Below are positions 25,954 through 34,654 of a stretch of 64,000 nucleotides of DNA, piece by piece. Positions within the stretch are counted from its first letter, which is position 1. The number at the start of each line of letters is the position of its first letter. A program made the translations under genes and the position numbers. This DNA is from Kineosporia babensis (GTDB lineage Bacteria > Actinomycetota > Actinomycetes > Actinomycetales > Kineosporiaceae), in assembly GCF_021129305.1 (NCBI RefSeq), contig NZ_JAJOMB010000020.1:62001-126000 (forward strand), read 5' to 3'. The notes beneath the pieces are model-generated. The model was not told the origin of the DNA, did not search any database, and saw only the letters and a program-made list of their open reading frames with translations.

Positions 25954-27426
25954 TCAGTGACTGGACTCAGCCACGGCATCTTCCGGCTTCACCGACAGGG
26001 TGACGCTCTCGTTTCCCCGGCCGGCCGGGGTGGACGGGATGGTCGCGGCGACGATCGCCGAGAGCAGAGCCACCGCCCCGCCGATCAGCAGAGCCACCCG
26101 GAAGCCGTCCTCCGAGGGCAGCGCCACCGGGCCGAACGAGGTGGTCATCTGGGCCAGCACCACCCCGATCACGGCCGCCCCGATGGTCGTGCCGAGCGAG
26201 CGCATCAGCGTGTTGAAACCGTTGGCGGCAGCCGTCTCCGACTGCGGCACGGCCCGCATGATCAGCGCCGGCATCGAACCGTAGGCGAACGCCACACCGG
26301 TGCTGATCACCAGACCGGAGACCATCAGGCCGAGCGCCGAGCCCATCAGGAACTGGGTGAGCCCGTAACCGGCGGCCAGGATCACCGCACCCAGCACCAG
26401 AGCCGTCTTCGGGCCGCGACGGTCGATCAGCTTCCCGCCGATCGGCGAGACCACCATCATCACGATGCCGGCCGGGGCCATCCACAGACCGGCGGCGAGC
26501 ATGGTCTGGCCCAGGCCGTAGCCGGTGGCCTCGGGCAGCTGCAGCAGCTGCGGGAAGACCAGCATCTGGGCGTACATGCCGATCCCGATAAAGATCGAGG
26601 CGACGTTGGTCAGCAGCACCCGCGGGCGGGCGGTGGTACGCAGGTCGACCAGCGGCTCGGTGGTCCGGGTCTCGTAGAAGCCCCAGGCCAGGAGCACGGC
26701 CACGGCGGTGACCAGCAGGCCGACGGTGGTCGCCGAGCCCCAGCCCCAGTCAGCACCCTTGGAGATGCCCAGGAGCAGGCAGACCAGGCCGATGGCCAGG
26801 CCGATCGCGCCCAGGAAGTCGAAGCGCTGACCCTTGGCACCGGGCGGGGTGGCCGGAATGAAGCGCCAGACCAGGACCATGATGATCGCGGCCAGCACGG
26901 CCGAGCCCCAGAACAGCACGCGCCAGTTGGCGTACTGCGCCACCGCCGAGGCGATCGGCAGGCCGAGCCCGCCGCCGATTCCCATCGAGGCGCTGACCAG
27001 GGCGATCGAGCCGCTGAGGCGCTCGGCCGGGACGACGTCGCGCAGCAGGGCGATGCCCAGCGGGATCATCCCCATGCCCATGCCCTGCAGGCCGCGGCCC
27101 ACGATCATCGGGACGACGGAGGAGGCCAGGGCGCACACGACAGAGCCCGCGATCAGCGGGAAGGTGCAGGCCAGCAGCATCAGCCGCTTGCCCACCAGGT
27201 CGCCGAGGCGCCCGACGATCGGCACGCACACGGCGGCCACGAGCAGGGTGACGGTGATCACCCAGGCGGAGTTGGAGGCGCTGGTGTCGAGGATCTGCGG
27301 CAGCTCGGCGATGAGCGGCGTTACCAGGGTCTGCATGATCGCGGCGGTGGTTCCGGCGAAGGCCAGGGTGGCGACGACGGCACCGGTGCGAGCAGCAGGT
27401 TGAGCGGGGGATTGAGGGGTGCTCAA
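25954..27426 (-). CDS. MFS drug-efflux transporter, DHA2 (14-helix) type
   Basis: A 490-residue membrane protein with about 14 hydrophobic segments, as in QacA/EmrB-like proton antiporters. Typical pieces are SAWVITVTLLVAAVCVPIVGRLGDLVGKR-like loop 2-3 (G-x-L-G-D-x-x-G-K-R) and PIGGKLIDRRGPKTALVLG in the second half. It should export a toxic compound. The TTG at 27426 has GGGAG 6 nt upstream. It diverges from a MarR repressor gene with two palindromes between them, a standard drug-responsive arrangement. The drug is unknown. Confidence 0.9.
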   Translation of the reverse strand: MSTPQSPAQPAARTGAVVATLAFAGTTAAIMQTLVTPLIAELPQILDTSASNSAWVITVTLLVAAVCVPIVGRLGDLVGKRLMLLACTFPLIAGSVVCALASSVVPMIVGRGLQGMGMGMIPLGIALLRDVVPAERLSGSIALVSASMGIGGGLGLPIASAVAQYANWRVLFWGSAVLAAIIMVLVWRFIPATPPGAKGQRFDFLGAIGLAIGLVCLLLGISKGADWGWGSATTVGLLVTAVAVLLAWGFYETRTTEPLVDLRTTARPRVLLTNVASIFIGIGMYAQMLVFPQLLQLPEATGYGLGQTMLAAGLWMAPAGIVMMVVSPIGGKLIDRRGPKTALVLGAVILAAGYGLTQFLMGSALGLMVSGLVISTGVAFAYGSMPALIMRAVPQSETAAANGFNTLMRSLGTTIGAAVIGVVLAQMTTSFGPVALPSEDGFRVALLIGGAVALLSAIVAATIPSTPAGRGNESVTLSVKPEDAVAESSH

Positions 27427-27458
27427 GCCGAACTCCCATGAAGAGACGGATCACGGAC

Positions 27459-27508
27459 GTGCATCACGCACTACACATGTATAGCGCACATCATGTGCAT
27501 GATGCACA
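27459..27508. promoter_or_regulatory. Pair of MarR-type operators between efflux and repressor genes
   Basis: TGTGCAT-G-ATGCACA (27494-27508) is a perfect 15-bp palindrome. GTGCATCACGCAC (27459-27471) is a second copy with one mismatch. Their centres are 36 bp apart. They lie in the divergent promoter region and are the probable binding sites of the adjacent MarR protein. Confidence 0.65.
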
Positions 27509-27550
27509 ATCAATGCCACCGAAGGACCCGCGCGCTGACAGAATGACAGC

Positions 27551-27592
27551 GTGCAGACGTCCTTTGATCCACTCGAGAAGGAGCACACGTGA
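27551..27592 (+). CDS. Possible 13-residue leader peptide overlapping the MarR start
   Basis: A GTG at 27551 opens a frame reading MQTSFDPLEKEHT that stops at a TGA sharing GTGA with the MarR start codon. This geometry would couple translation of the two. It could instead be chance, since the 42 nt also hold the MarR ribosome site. I see no other support. Confidence 0.25.
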   Translation: MQTSFDPLEKEHT

Positions 27593-28032
27593 GGCGTTCA
27601 GCGGCGGTCGAGTACGAGCAGATGCTCCTGGCCCGGCACTCGCTGTCGTCCTACGCCCGCAAGCACCAGCTCGACCGCAGCGCCTACATCCTGCTCAGCC
27701 TGCTGCGGATCAAGGGGGCGATGTCGATCGGTGAGCTCAGCGACGTGCTCGGGCTCGACGCCTCCACCCTGAACCGGCAGACCGCGGCGGCGATGCGGGC
27801 CGGGCTGATGGACCGGATCCCCGACCCGGACGGCGGGATCGCCCGCAAGTTCGTGCTCACCGAGGCCGGGGCCGAGGCCCTGGACGCCCAGCGTGACCAG
27901 ATCCTGATCAGCCTGGACAAGGTGATGGCCGACTGGCCGGACGAGGACATCGCCACCTTCGCCCAGTTCCTGCAGCGGTTCAACACCGACATAGAGCGTC
28001 TCGCAGGGCGGGTCTGGCCTCGTCCGGACTGA
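27589..28032 (+). CDS. MarR-family transcriptional regulator
   Basis: A 147-residue winged-helix repressor. The core reads LLRIKGAMSIGELSDVLGLDASTLNRQTAAAMRAGLM, with recognition helix ASTLNRQTAAA, followed by a wing around DPDGGIARKFVLTEAGAEAL and a C-terminal dimer helix. It should repress the divergent efflux gene and itself until a ligand binds. The GTG at 27589 has GAAGGAG 5 nt upstream. Confidence 0.9.
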   Translation: MRRSAAVEYEQMLLARHSLSSYARKHQLDRSAYILLSLLRIKGAMSIGELSDVLGLDASTLNRQTAAAMRAGLMDRIPDPDGGIARKFVLTEAGAEALDAQRDQILISLDKVMADWPDEDIATFAQFLQRFNTDIERLAGRVWPRPD

Positions 28033-28036
28033 ATCC

Positions 28037-28630
28037 TCAGCTGGGCAGCGCCGATTCGGCCGCGCTGACCGGCGGGCCACCCCGCCGGGCGTAGAACGAC
28101 ACACCCAAACCGAACAGCACGGCGGCGGTGACGATCGCCGCGGTGCTGGCGGCCGGTTGATCGAGCCAGAACAGCACCTGCTGGGGCACCGGCCCGCCCT
28201 GACTGTGAAAGAGCGCCTGCGGGGCGGTCCACAGCAACGCCGGCACCCAGCCGTAACGCACCCCGACCAGCGCGGCCCCGATCCCGACCAGCCCGGCCAG
28301 CCCCAGGCAGTTGCGCAGCACCACCCATCCGGGCGCGTAGCCGATCCCGGCCAGCACGGCGGCGATCAGCAGGGCGAACAGGATCAGGTGCAGGGCCCGG
28401 CGCGGCGGCCAGGGCATCGCCGCGGTCGACTCCAGCGCCTGGTCGAACGTGCCCAGCGTGGGCCCGGCCAGCATCATCGCCGCGCCGGTGGTGATCACGG
28501 CCAGGCGCTCGTCGATCGCACCGTGCTCCGCGGCCAGAAGCCAGATCCCGGCGATCACGGCCAGGGCGGCCAGCAGGGCCAGGAGCACGCCCCGGGAGCG
28601 GACGTAGAGCGGGATCCAGCCGGTGATCAT
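28037..28630 (-). CDS. Polytopic membrane protein, last gene of the sigma/ABC operon
   Basis: A 197-residue protein with about five to six membrane helices and no recognised soluble domain. It lacks a strong family signature. Its start overlaps the stop of the ABC permease gene by 4 nt, so it is probably a second membrane component of that exporter. It ends 4 nt from the converging MarR gene. Confidence 0.7.
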   Translation of the reverse strand: MITGWIPLYVRSRGVLLALLAALAVIAGIWLLAAEHGAIDERLAVITTGAAMMLAGPTLGTFDQALESTAAMPWPPRRALHLILFALLIAAVLAGIGYAPGWVVLRNCLGLAGLVGIGAALVGVRYGWVPALLWTAPQALFHSQGGPVPQQVLFWLDQPAASTAAIVTAAVLFGLGVSFYARRGGPPVSAAESALPS

Positions 28631-29985
28631 GCCGGCCCCGGCGCGATCAGGATGTCCATCAGGCCCTTGGTGCGGCAGGCCCGCAGCGCTTCCCGGAACT
28701 CGCTCACCCGCTGGACCTGCTGCTGGTGCGGCAGGGCGCGGAGTTTCGCCACGGCCGCCCCGATCGCCTGCATCTCCTCAGGCGGTGTCGGGATCGGGAA
28801 CGGCATATCGCGCAGGTAGGGCGAGATCGGCTCGAAGGTGGGGGCGTCGGTCAGCCAGGCGCCGGCCACCGCCAGCGGCCGCGGATCGTCCAGCCGGCAT
28901 CCGTTCAGCGAGGCCCCGGCTCCGCTGACCATGCTCCGCATCAGGTCCGGATCCGTGGCGGCCCCGTCCTTGAGAACCAGCTCGAACTGCATGGTCCCAG
29001 GCGCAACGTCGGGTGTGGTGTCCCAAGGCAGGGTCGAGGTGCTGGTATCGGTCAATCCGGCCGCCACCGGGTCGTAGTTCAGCTCGATCGCCCGCTGCGG
29101 GGCGTCCGGGAGCTGGGACAGGTGCCCGAGAGCCTCGCGGGCCTGGCGGGTGGTGTCCGCCAGCGCATAGGCGTGGACCGCGGTGACGCACACCTGCGGC
29201 GCACCCTCCGAACACACCAGGCGCCGGGCCGCCGGGTCCACCTCGAATCGCTGGACCGGAGTGATCACCAGGGCTGCGGCCACCCCGGCGACCAGCGCAC
29301 CCGCCCCCAGCCCGCGCACGGCCCAGTTCCGGGACGCGGCCAGCAGGATCCCGGCCACCAGCAGGCCTGCTCCCAGTGCGGCCCGGCCGAGCACGACCTC
29401 GTCGGCCAGACGGGTCCAGGTGCTGGCGCCGCTGTTGAAGAACGACAGCGGGTGCGGAACCCCGCTGGCGCTGAACACCACCTGGACGAGTACCAGCCCG
29501 GCCGCCAGCCCCGGCGCCACGAACGCCGAGGACCAGGCCCTACCGGCCGCCAGCCCGAGCAGACCGGCCCCGGCCAGGACCGCCAGATCGGGCCCGAGCT
29601 GCCATACCGCCGAATAGCTCTGGTAGCTCGCGTTCACCCGCACCAGCACCAGCGCCGCCGCCAGGATCAAACCCTGGACCGCCACCAGCCCGATGCTCAG
29701 GGCACCCGCGGTCGGCGCGACTTTCTGCCAGGCCGGACGTCCGGTGCCGGCGAACAGCTCGTCGGCCCGGGAACGCTTCTCCCGACGGCCCAGGACCGCA
29801 CCACCGGCGGCCGCCAGCGCGGCGGTCAGACCCACTGCCTGCTCGGTCATCTCAGCCAGTTGCGACCAGTCGCGCAGCCACTCCCGAAAAGTCAGACCCA
29901 GGACGAGCGCGCTCACCAGGAAGACGCTCAGCGCCACCACGGGCACGTTGGAACGACGCAACTCGATCCGCAGCACCCGGATCAT
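28627..29985 (-). CDS. ABC transporter permease with C-terminal soluble domain
   Basis: A 452-residue protein. About eight to ten hydrophobic helices occupy residues 15-255. A soluble tail of about 195 residues follows, with two close cysteines (VCSEGAPQVCVTAV) and a Pro-rich FPIPTPPEEM. The first loop carries REKRSRADELFAGTGRP, similar to ABC-2-type permeases of the lantibiotic-immunity or multidrug kind. The start overlaps the ATPase stop as ATGA and the end overlaps the next start. The transported compound is unknown. Confidence 0.75.
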   Translation of the reverse strand: MIRVLRIELRRSNVPVVALSVFLVSALVLGLTFREWLRDWSQLAEMTEQAVGLTAALAAAGGAVLGRREKRSRADELFAGTGRPAWQKVAPTAGALSIGLVAVQGLILAAALVLVRVNASYQSYSAVWQLGPDLAVLAGAGLLGLAAGRAWSSAFVAPGLAAGLVLVQVVFSASGVPHPLSFFNSGASTWTRLADEVVLGRAALGAGLLVAGILLAASRNWAVRGLGAGALVAGVAAALVITPVQRFEVDPAARRLVCSEGAPQVCVTAVHAYALADTTRQAREALGHLSQLPDAPQRAIELNYDPVAAGLTDTSTSTLPWDTTPDVAPGTMQFELVLKDGAATDPDLMRSMVSGAGASLNGCRLDDPRPLAVAGAWLTDAPTFEPISPYLRDMPFPIPTPPEEMQAIGAAVAKLRALPHQQQVQRVSEFREALRACRTKGLMDILIAPGPA

Positions 29986-30782
29986 GAGGCGCTCCGGTGC
30001 TGACGCAGCAGCGCCGAGTAACCACGCTCGGCCGGGCTGTCCCCCACCCCGTCGGGATGGCGGCCCCGGTCGACCAGATCGGCGGGCCGGCCCTGGAAGA
30101 CCAGCAGCCCCTGATCCATCACCAGCACATCGGAACAGGCCGCCACCACGTCCTCGACCAGGTGGGTCGAGACCAGCACACAGCTGTCCTGGCCGATCTC
30201 GCGCAGCAGCTCCCGGAACTGCACCCGCTGCTCCGGGTCCAGGCCCACCGTCGGCTCGTCGAGCAGCAGCAGATCCGGATCGTTCACGATCGCCTGGGCC
30301 ACCCCGGCCCGGCGCAACATCCCGCCGGACAACGACTTCAGCTTGGCGTCGGCCCGGTCGGCCAGCCCGACCCGCTCGATCACCCGCTGCGCCGCCCCCG
30401 GCACCGCCGCCGCAGGCATCTCCCGCAGCCAGGCCAGGTACTCCACGTAGTCGCGCACAGTGAACTTCGGGTAGTAGCCGAAGTTCTGCGGCAGATAACC
30501 CAGCCGCCGGCGCAACGGGCGCAGACCCCGCCGGTCGTCCGCCGCCGTCCCCAGCAACCGCAACTGGCCCTGGTGCGGCTTGATCACCGTTGCCAGGGTG
30601 CGCATCAAGGTGGTCTTGCCCGCGCCGTTGGGCCCCAGCAGCCCGTGCACCCCGCTGCCCAGGTTCAGGCTCAGACCCCGCACGGCCAGATACTTGCCCG
30701 CCCTGACCTTCAGGTCCTGGCTCTCGATCGCCCACGGGTTCGTCGTGGGTTGCAGCTCGTCCGCCCGGATCGCGCGCATCAC
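29982..30782 (-). CDS. ABC transporter ATP-binding protein
   Basis: A 266-residue ATPase of an export-type ABC system. Walker A is GPNGAGKTT, the Q-loop lies in LGYLPQNFGYYP, the signature reads LSGGMLRR (LSGGM instead of LSGGQ), Walker B is LLLLDEPTVGLD, and the H-loop is STHLVED. It pairs with the permease encoded next. Its GTG at 30782 overlaps the previous stop as GTGA; an ATG at 30779 is also possible. Confidence 0.93.
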   Translation of the reverse strand: MMRAIRADELQPTTNPWAIESQDLKVRAGKYLAVRGLSLNLGSGVHGLLGPNGAGKTTLMRTLATVIKPHQGQLRLLGTAADDRRGLRPLRRRLGYLPQNFGYYPKFTVRDYVEYLAWLREMPAAAVPGAAQRVIERVGLADRADAKLKSLSGGMLRRAGVAQAIVNDPDLLLLDEPTVGLDPEQRVQFRELLREIGQDSCVLVSTHLVEDVVAACSDVLVMDQGLLVFQGRPADLVDRGRHPDGVGDSPAERGYSALLRQHRSAS

Positions 30783-31570
30783 TGGCCTCTCGATTGTTGG
30801 TGATCACTCGCGCGAAGAAGAGCAGCCGCGCCCAGGCCGAGCGCCGTCAGGCCCCAGATCAGAGCCGCCGAGGAACCCCCGACCAGCACCGGCAGCTGAG
30901 CGGTGACCAACGCCGGCGCCACCACGACCGCCAGCCAGCCCAGCCCCAGGCCCAGTGCCGCCCGCTCCACCCCGACGAAACCGCCCAGCAGCAGCGTGGC
31001 CGAGGTGAAGGCCAGGCAGGGCAGCAGCCACATCACCGGCGAGCGGCCCAGGTACAGCCCGGTCAGGCCGAGGAACGCCACCACCGTGGCCAGCACCACC
31101 AGGGTCCGGCCGAGCAGCAGTTCCAGGCCGAAACGGGCTGTACCCGAGATGGTTTCCCAGGCCGGATCGGCCCGCGCCGACCAGGCCGCGGCCAAGCCGC
31201 TCAGCGGAGCCACCGGCGCCAGCAGCAGCACCAGCGAGGGACGCAGCGGAAAGGCCTGATCCAGCACCGTCGCCGCCACCAGAGCCACCGCGGTGGTGAG
31301 GGTCCAGGGCATCAGCGACCACACCGTCCATCGTTGGGCCAGCACCCGAACCCGGCGCCGCGGCACCGGAGCCGGGCCGGTGGCCACTTGCGCCCGAATT
31401 GCCGTGTGGGCACCGCTGAGCAGCGGATCCAGGCTCGGAGCAGCCGCTTTCGCCAGATCGTCCCGGCACCCGGCGCACTTCTCCAGGTGCACCTCCAGCG
31501 CCCAGAAGTCCACCCCGGTGCCGCCGTCGACGTACGCGGCCATCTCCTGAGCGGTGACATGACTGCTCAT
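30779..31570 (-). CDS. Anti-sigma-factor-like membrane protein with zinc-finger N-terminus
   Basis: A 263-residue protein. Residues 1-40 hold the zf-HC2/ZAS pattern H-x3-C-x2-C (HLEKCAGC) of zinc-binding anti-sigma factors. Residues about 85-255 form six membrane helices, more than the single helix of classical anti-sigmas. It should hold the sigma factor encoded just upstream at the membrane until signalled. Starts and stops overlap both neighbours by 4 nt. Confidence 0.8.
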   Translation of the reverse strand: MSSHVTAQEMAAYVDGGTGVDFWALEVHLEKCAGCRDDLAKAAAPSLDPLLSGAHTAIRAQVATGPAPVPRRRVRVLAQRWTVWSLMPWTLTTAVALVAATVLDQAFPLRPSLVLLLAPVAPLSGLAAAWSARADPAWETISGTARFGLELLLGRTLVVLATVVAFLGLTGLYLGRSPVMWLLPCLAFTSATLLLGGFVGVERAALGLGLGWLAVVVAPALVTAQLPVLVGGSSAALIWGLTALGLGAAALLRASDHQQSRGQ

Positions 31571-32112
31571 CCGAGCGCCTCCCGTAACGACTGCCGGGCC
31601 TGCCGGGCCCGCCTTTTCACCGTGCCTTCCGGCACCCCGAGCAGAATCGACGTCTCGCGCACGGTCAGCCCGTCCAGAACCATCGACCGGATCACGTCCT
31701 GCAGCTCCGGGGCCAGCCGGGACAACGCGGCCCCGACCTCATGGCCCACGGTGGCCGACAGTGCCTCGTCCTCGGCCGCCGGAGTACTGACGGCCGGCAG
31801 ATCGTCGGTCGGTACCTCCGGCCGCCGGGCCTGCCTGCGCAACGCATCCACCAGGCGGCGCGCGGCGATCGTCCACAACCAGCCCGCCGCGCTACCGCGC
31901 GGGTGCAGGTCCGAGAACGAGCCGGCCGCCCGCCAAACCGTGACGAATGTGTCCTGCAGAACTTCGGCGACGATCCCGTCGTCCGGACAGCGACGCCGCA
32001 GGCGCACGGCCAGCCAGGGCGCATTGCGGCGGTACAGCTCGTCGAACGCGTCGGCATCGCCGCGCGCCACGAGCCGCAACAGCCGCTCCTCGTCCAGCCT
32101 GCTCTCCTTCAC
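31567..32112 (-). CDS. ECF-type RNA polymerase sigma factor
   Basis: A sigma-70-family factor of about 181 aa. Region 2 spans LVARGDADAFDELYRRNAPWLAV to EVLQDTFVTVWRAAGSF, and region 4 reads LAPELQDVIRSMVLDGLTVRETSILLGVPEGTVKRRARQARQ. It should direct polymerase to a small regulon, likely including its own operon. The GTG at 32112 gives a typical ECF N-terminus (MKESRLDEERLL); a TTG at 32175 would add 21 residues but overlaps the probable promoter. It is the first gene of a five-gene operon with a membrane anti-sigma and an ABC exporter. Confidence 0.9.
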   Translation of the reverse strand: MKESRLDEERLLRLVARGDADAFDELYRRNAPWLAVRLRRRCPDDGIVAEVLQDTFVTVWRAAGSFSDLHPRGSAAGWLWTIAARRLVDALRRQARRPEVPTDDLPAVSTPAAEDEALSATVGHEVGAALSRLAPELQDVIRSMVLDGLTVRETSILLGVPEGTVKRRARQARQSLREALG

Positions 32113-32178
32113 AACCTGCTGATCGCTGGGGCGACCCCGGACCGGACCACCGGATTCAAGTGATCGCCGCCACAAACG

Positions 32179-32200
32179 CCCGTCAGGTAACCGTCAGGCG
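32179..32200 (+). promoter_or_regulatory. Tandem 11-bp direct repeat upstream of the MBL hydrolase gene
   Basis: CGTCAGGTA (from 32181) is followed exactly 11 bp later by CGTCAGGCG (from 32192), the second copy 86 nt before the ATG at 32278. Tandem 11-bp repeats are the usual OmpR/PhoB-family binding pattern. The same repeat lies at 35409 upstream of the MMPL gene. It also sits between this gene and the divergent sigma-factor operon. Confidence 0.6.
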
Positions 32201-32277
32201 CTCCGGGGCGCAACGCGAAGGTCGTCTCCCGAGGCTGAGGACGTCGATAAGAGTCCAGCCGAAAGGACGCCGTCCCG

Positions 32278-33249
32278 ATGTTCGCCAAGACCTCTGTCCC
32301 TCAGACCGGCACCCACGTCGTGCTCCTGGGCACCTCCGGCGGGCCCGTGCCGTTCCCCGGCCGCAGCGGCATCTGCACCGCCGTCGTCGTGGACGGCTAC
32401 ACGTACCTGGTCGACCTCGGGCACGGCGCGTTCGACCAGCTGGGCGCCACCGACCTGTCACCCGAGCGCATCCCCGCCGCCTTCGTCACCCATCTGCACT
32501 CGGATCATCTGGCCGATGCCTTCGCCCTGCCCTGGCTGCGGTTCGGTGGAGTGAACCCGCTGGGCCTGCCCCTGCACGTCTACGGTCCCGGCCGGGCCGG
32601 CTGGCTTCCCGAAGGACGCGTCGAGGATCCGCCGCCGCTGGTGAATCCCGGCAACCCCACGCCGGGTATCAGCGACTTCTTCGCGAGCGCGATCCAGGCC
32701 GCCGCCTACGACATCAATCTGCGCACCCGGGACGAGGGCTGGCCGGACATCCGCCAGATGCTGGTACCGCACGACATCGAGGTCCTCGACGGCCAGGAGC
32801 CGTTCGAGGTGATGAAGGACGAACGGGTCCGGGTCAGCGCGGTCCTGGTGGACCATCCGCCGGTGACCCCCTCGTTCGGGTTCCGGTTCGACACCGCCAA
32901 GGGTTCGGTGGTGATCAGCGGCGACACCACGGTCTCGGCCAACCTGATCCGGCTGGCCCAGGGCGCCGACGTGCTCGTGCACGAGGTGATCGACCTGGAG
33001 GTGATGGCCCTGGACCCGGACCTGAGCCCGGAGCAGATCGCCCACCTGACCGAGAGCCACACCGACGTCAAGCGGGTCGGCCAGGTCGCGGCCGCGGCCG
33101 GGGTGCGGCAGCTCGTGCTCTCCCACCTGGCCCCGGGCACCCCGAACGTGCCCGATGCCAGCTGGAAAGCCAAGGCGCAGAACGGGTTCGACGGCCCCGT
33201 CCACGTCGGCCACGACCTCGACGTGATCACTCCAGGCGGGGCAGGCTGA
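32278..33249 (+). CDS. Metallo-beta-lactamase-fold hydrolase
   Basis: A 323-residue MBL-fold enzyme. The metal motif THLHSDHLAD lies near residue 73, VISGDTT near 216 supplies the bridging Asp, and VLSHLAPG near 280 the last His. The start GTHVVLLGTSGGPVPFPGRSG resembles RNase Z/arylsulfatase-like hydrolases. There is no signal peptide. Substrate unknown. It is preceded by a direct repeat shared with the MMPL gene, and its last 23 nt overlap the converging histidine kinase gene. Confidence 0.85.
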   Translation: MFAKTSVPQTGTHVVLLGTSGGPVPFPGRSGICTAVVVDGYTYLVDLGHGAFDQLGATDLSPERIPAAFVTHLHSDHLADAFALPWLRFGGVNPLGLPLHVYGPGRAGWLPEGRVEDPPPLVNPGNPTPGISDFFASAIQAAAYDINLRTRDEGWPDIRQMLVPHDIEVLDGQEPFEVMKDERVRVSAVLVDHPPVTPSFGFRFDTAKGSVVISGDTTVSANLIRLAQGADVLVHEVIDLEVMALDPDLSPEQIAHLTESHTDVKRVGQVAAAAGVRQLVLSHLAPGTPNVPDASWKAKAQNGFDGPVHVGHDLDVITPGGAG

Positions 33250-34654
33250 TCGTCACGTTCGTGCCCTGATCCGGCCCGGCCCCGGTCTGCGAGGTGGCGC
33301 TCACCGTACCGCCGTGCGCCACCACCACCGCCTCGACGATGGCCAGGCCGAGGCCGGAGCCGCCCTGGGCCCGGCTGCGGCTCTCCTCGGCCCGCCAGAA
33401 CCGCTCGAACAGCTTGGGCAGTTGCTCGGCCGGGATGCCGTCGCCGTGGTCGCGGACCGAGATCAGCACCGTCTGCTCCTGGGTCCGGAGCGTCACCTCG
33501 ACCGCGGCGTCGGCCCGGGTGTGCTGCACGGCGTTGCCCACCAGGTTGCGCAGCACCCGGCGCAGCCGCTCGGCGTCGCCCCGGACCCGTACCGGCGCAG
33601 CGGGCTCGTGGAACGTGAAGTCCCGCTGCGCCGAGACCACCTGGGCATCGTCCAGCACTTCCCGCACCAGCGGCCCGAGGTCGAGCTCGACCAGGTCCAG
33701 CGGCACCTGCGCGTCCAGCCGGGCCAGCAGCGACAGCTCCTCCACCAGCAGGCCCATCCGCCCCACCTCGGCCTCGACCTTCTCCATCGCCGCCTGGGTG
33801 CCCTCTTCCCCGCGCAGCCCGCCCTGCAGGTACAGGTCCACCCAGCCGCCGATCTTGGTCAGCGGGGTGCGCAACTCGTGGGAGGCGTCGGCGACAAACG
33901 AGCGCAGCCGGTCCTCGGCCCGGGCCCGCGCGGTGAACGCCTCGCGCACGGCCGCGGCCACCTGACCGGTCTCCGTACTGCCCTGCAGAGCGATCGAGGA
34001 GGGCCCGCGCTCCCCCCGGCCCACCGCCTGCACCGCGTCGGCGAGCTCGGTCAGCGGCCGCAGCCCGGCCCGCACCACCACCGCGGTCAGCACCGCCAGC
34101 AGGCCCAGGGCCAGCACCCCGACCAGCACCCCGATCCGGACCAGCCGGTTCAGCGTCTCCAGGTCGTCGCTGCGGGAGACCACCAGCACCACCGAATCCA
34201 CCTCCACCGGCTCGGTCCCGGTCTCCAGGGCGATCCGCAGGCCCTTGGTCGGCACCGTGATCGCGGCCGAGGGCCCGTCCACGAACACCACCTCGCCCGG
34301 CGCCCGCCCGGACTCCCGCACCGCCTGCCCGGTGGAGACGATGGGCAGGTTCATCGAGAACCCCGGCTGCCCGTCCAGCACCAGGATCAGCCCGGTGCGC
34401 TCGCCCAGCAGCGGTTCCAGCCGCTCGATCCCGACCTCCAGCCCGCCCTGGTTGGCCACGTTCAGGGCGACCGCCTGCTGGATCTGATCGCGCACGCTCT
34501 CCAGCCGCTCGCTCACCCGGTCCTCCAGAAAGGTGCTGAGCGACCAGGTCACCGCCCCCGCCGACCCGGCCAGGACCAGCGTGAGGACCGCGAGCACGGA
34601 GGCGATCAGGCGCAGGCGGATGCTGCGCGGCCGGTGCGCCGCCAGCATCCTCAA
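33227..34654 (-). CDS. Sensor histidine kinase, OmpR-partner type
   Basis: A 475-residue kinase. One membrane helix (about 15-37), an extracellular sensor of about 130 residues, a second helix (about 173-195), then a HAMP linker (LRPLTELADAVQAVGRGERG). The H-box reads FVADASHELRTPLTKIGGW, the N-box RVLRNLVGNAVQHT, and G-boxes RDHGDGIP and GGSGLGLAIV. It should control the regulator encoded upstream. The TTG at 34654 overlaps the regulator stop (TTGA); an ATG at 34648 is an alternative. Confidence 0.92.
   Translation of the reverse strand: MRMLAAHRPRSIRLRLIASVLAVLTLVLAGSAGAVTWSLSTFLEDRVSERLESVRDQIQQAVALNVANQGGLEVGIERLEPLLGERTGLILVLDGQPGFSMNLPIVSTGQAVRESGRAPGEVVFVDGPSAAITVPTKGLRIALETGTEPVEVDSVVLVVSRSDDLETLNRLVRIGVLVGVLALGLLAVLTAVVVRAGLRPLTELADAVQAVGRGERGPSSIALQGSTETGQVAAAVREAFTARARAEDRLRSFVADASHELRTPLTKIGGWVDLYLQGGLRGEEGTQAAMEKVEAEVGRMGLLVEELSLLARLDAQVPLDLVELDLGPLVREVLDDAQVVSAQRDFTFHEPAAPVRVRGDAERLRRVLRNLVGNAVQHTRADAAVEVTLRTQEQTVLISVRDHGDGIPAEQLPKLFERFWRAEESRSRAQGGSGLGLAIVEAVVVAHGGTVSATSQTGAGPDQGTNVTISLPRLE

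Noticed and set aside
28627-30807. Single 726-residue fusion protein
   Set aside because: The first part is the ABC ATPase gene read in the wrong frame. The permease proper starts at 29985, overlapping the ATPase stop as ATGA.
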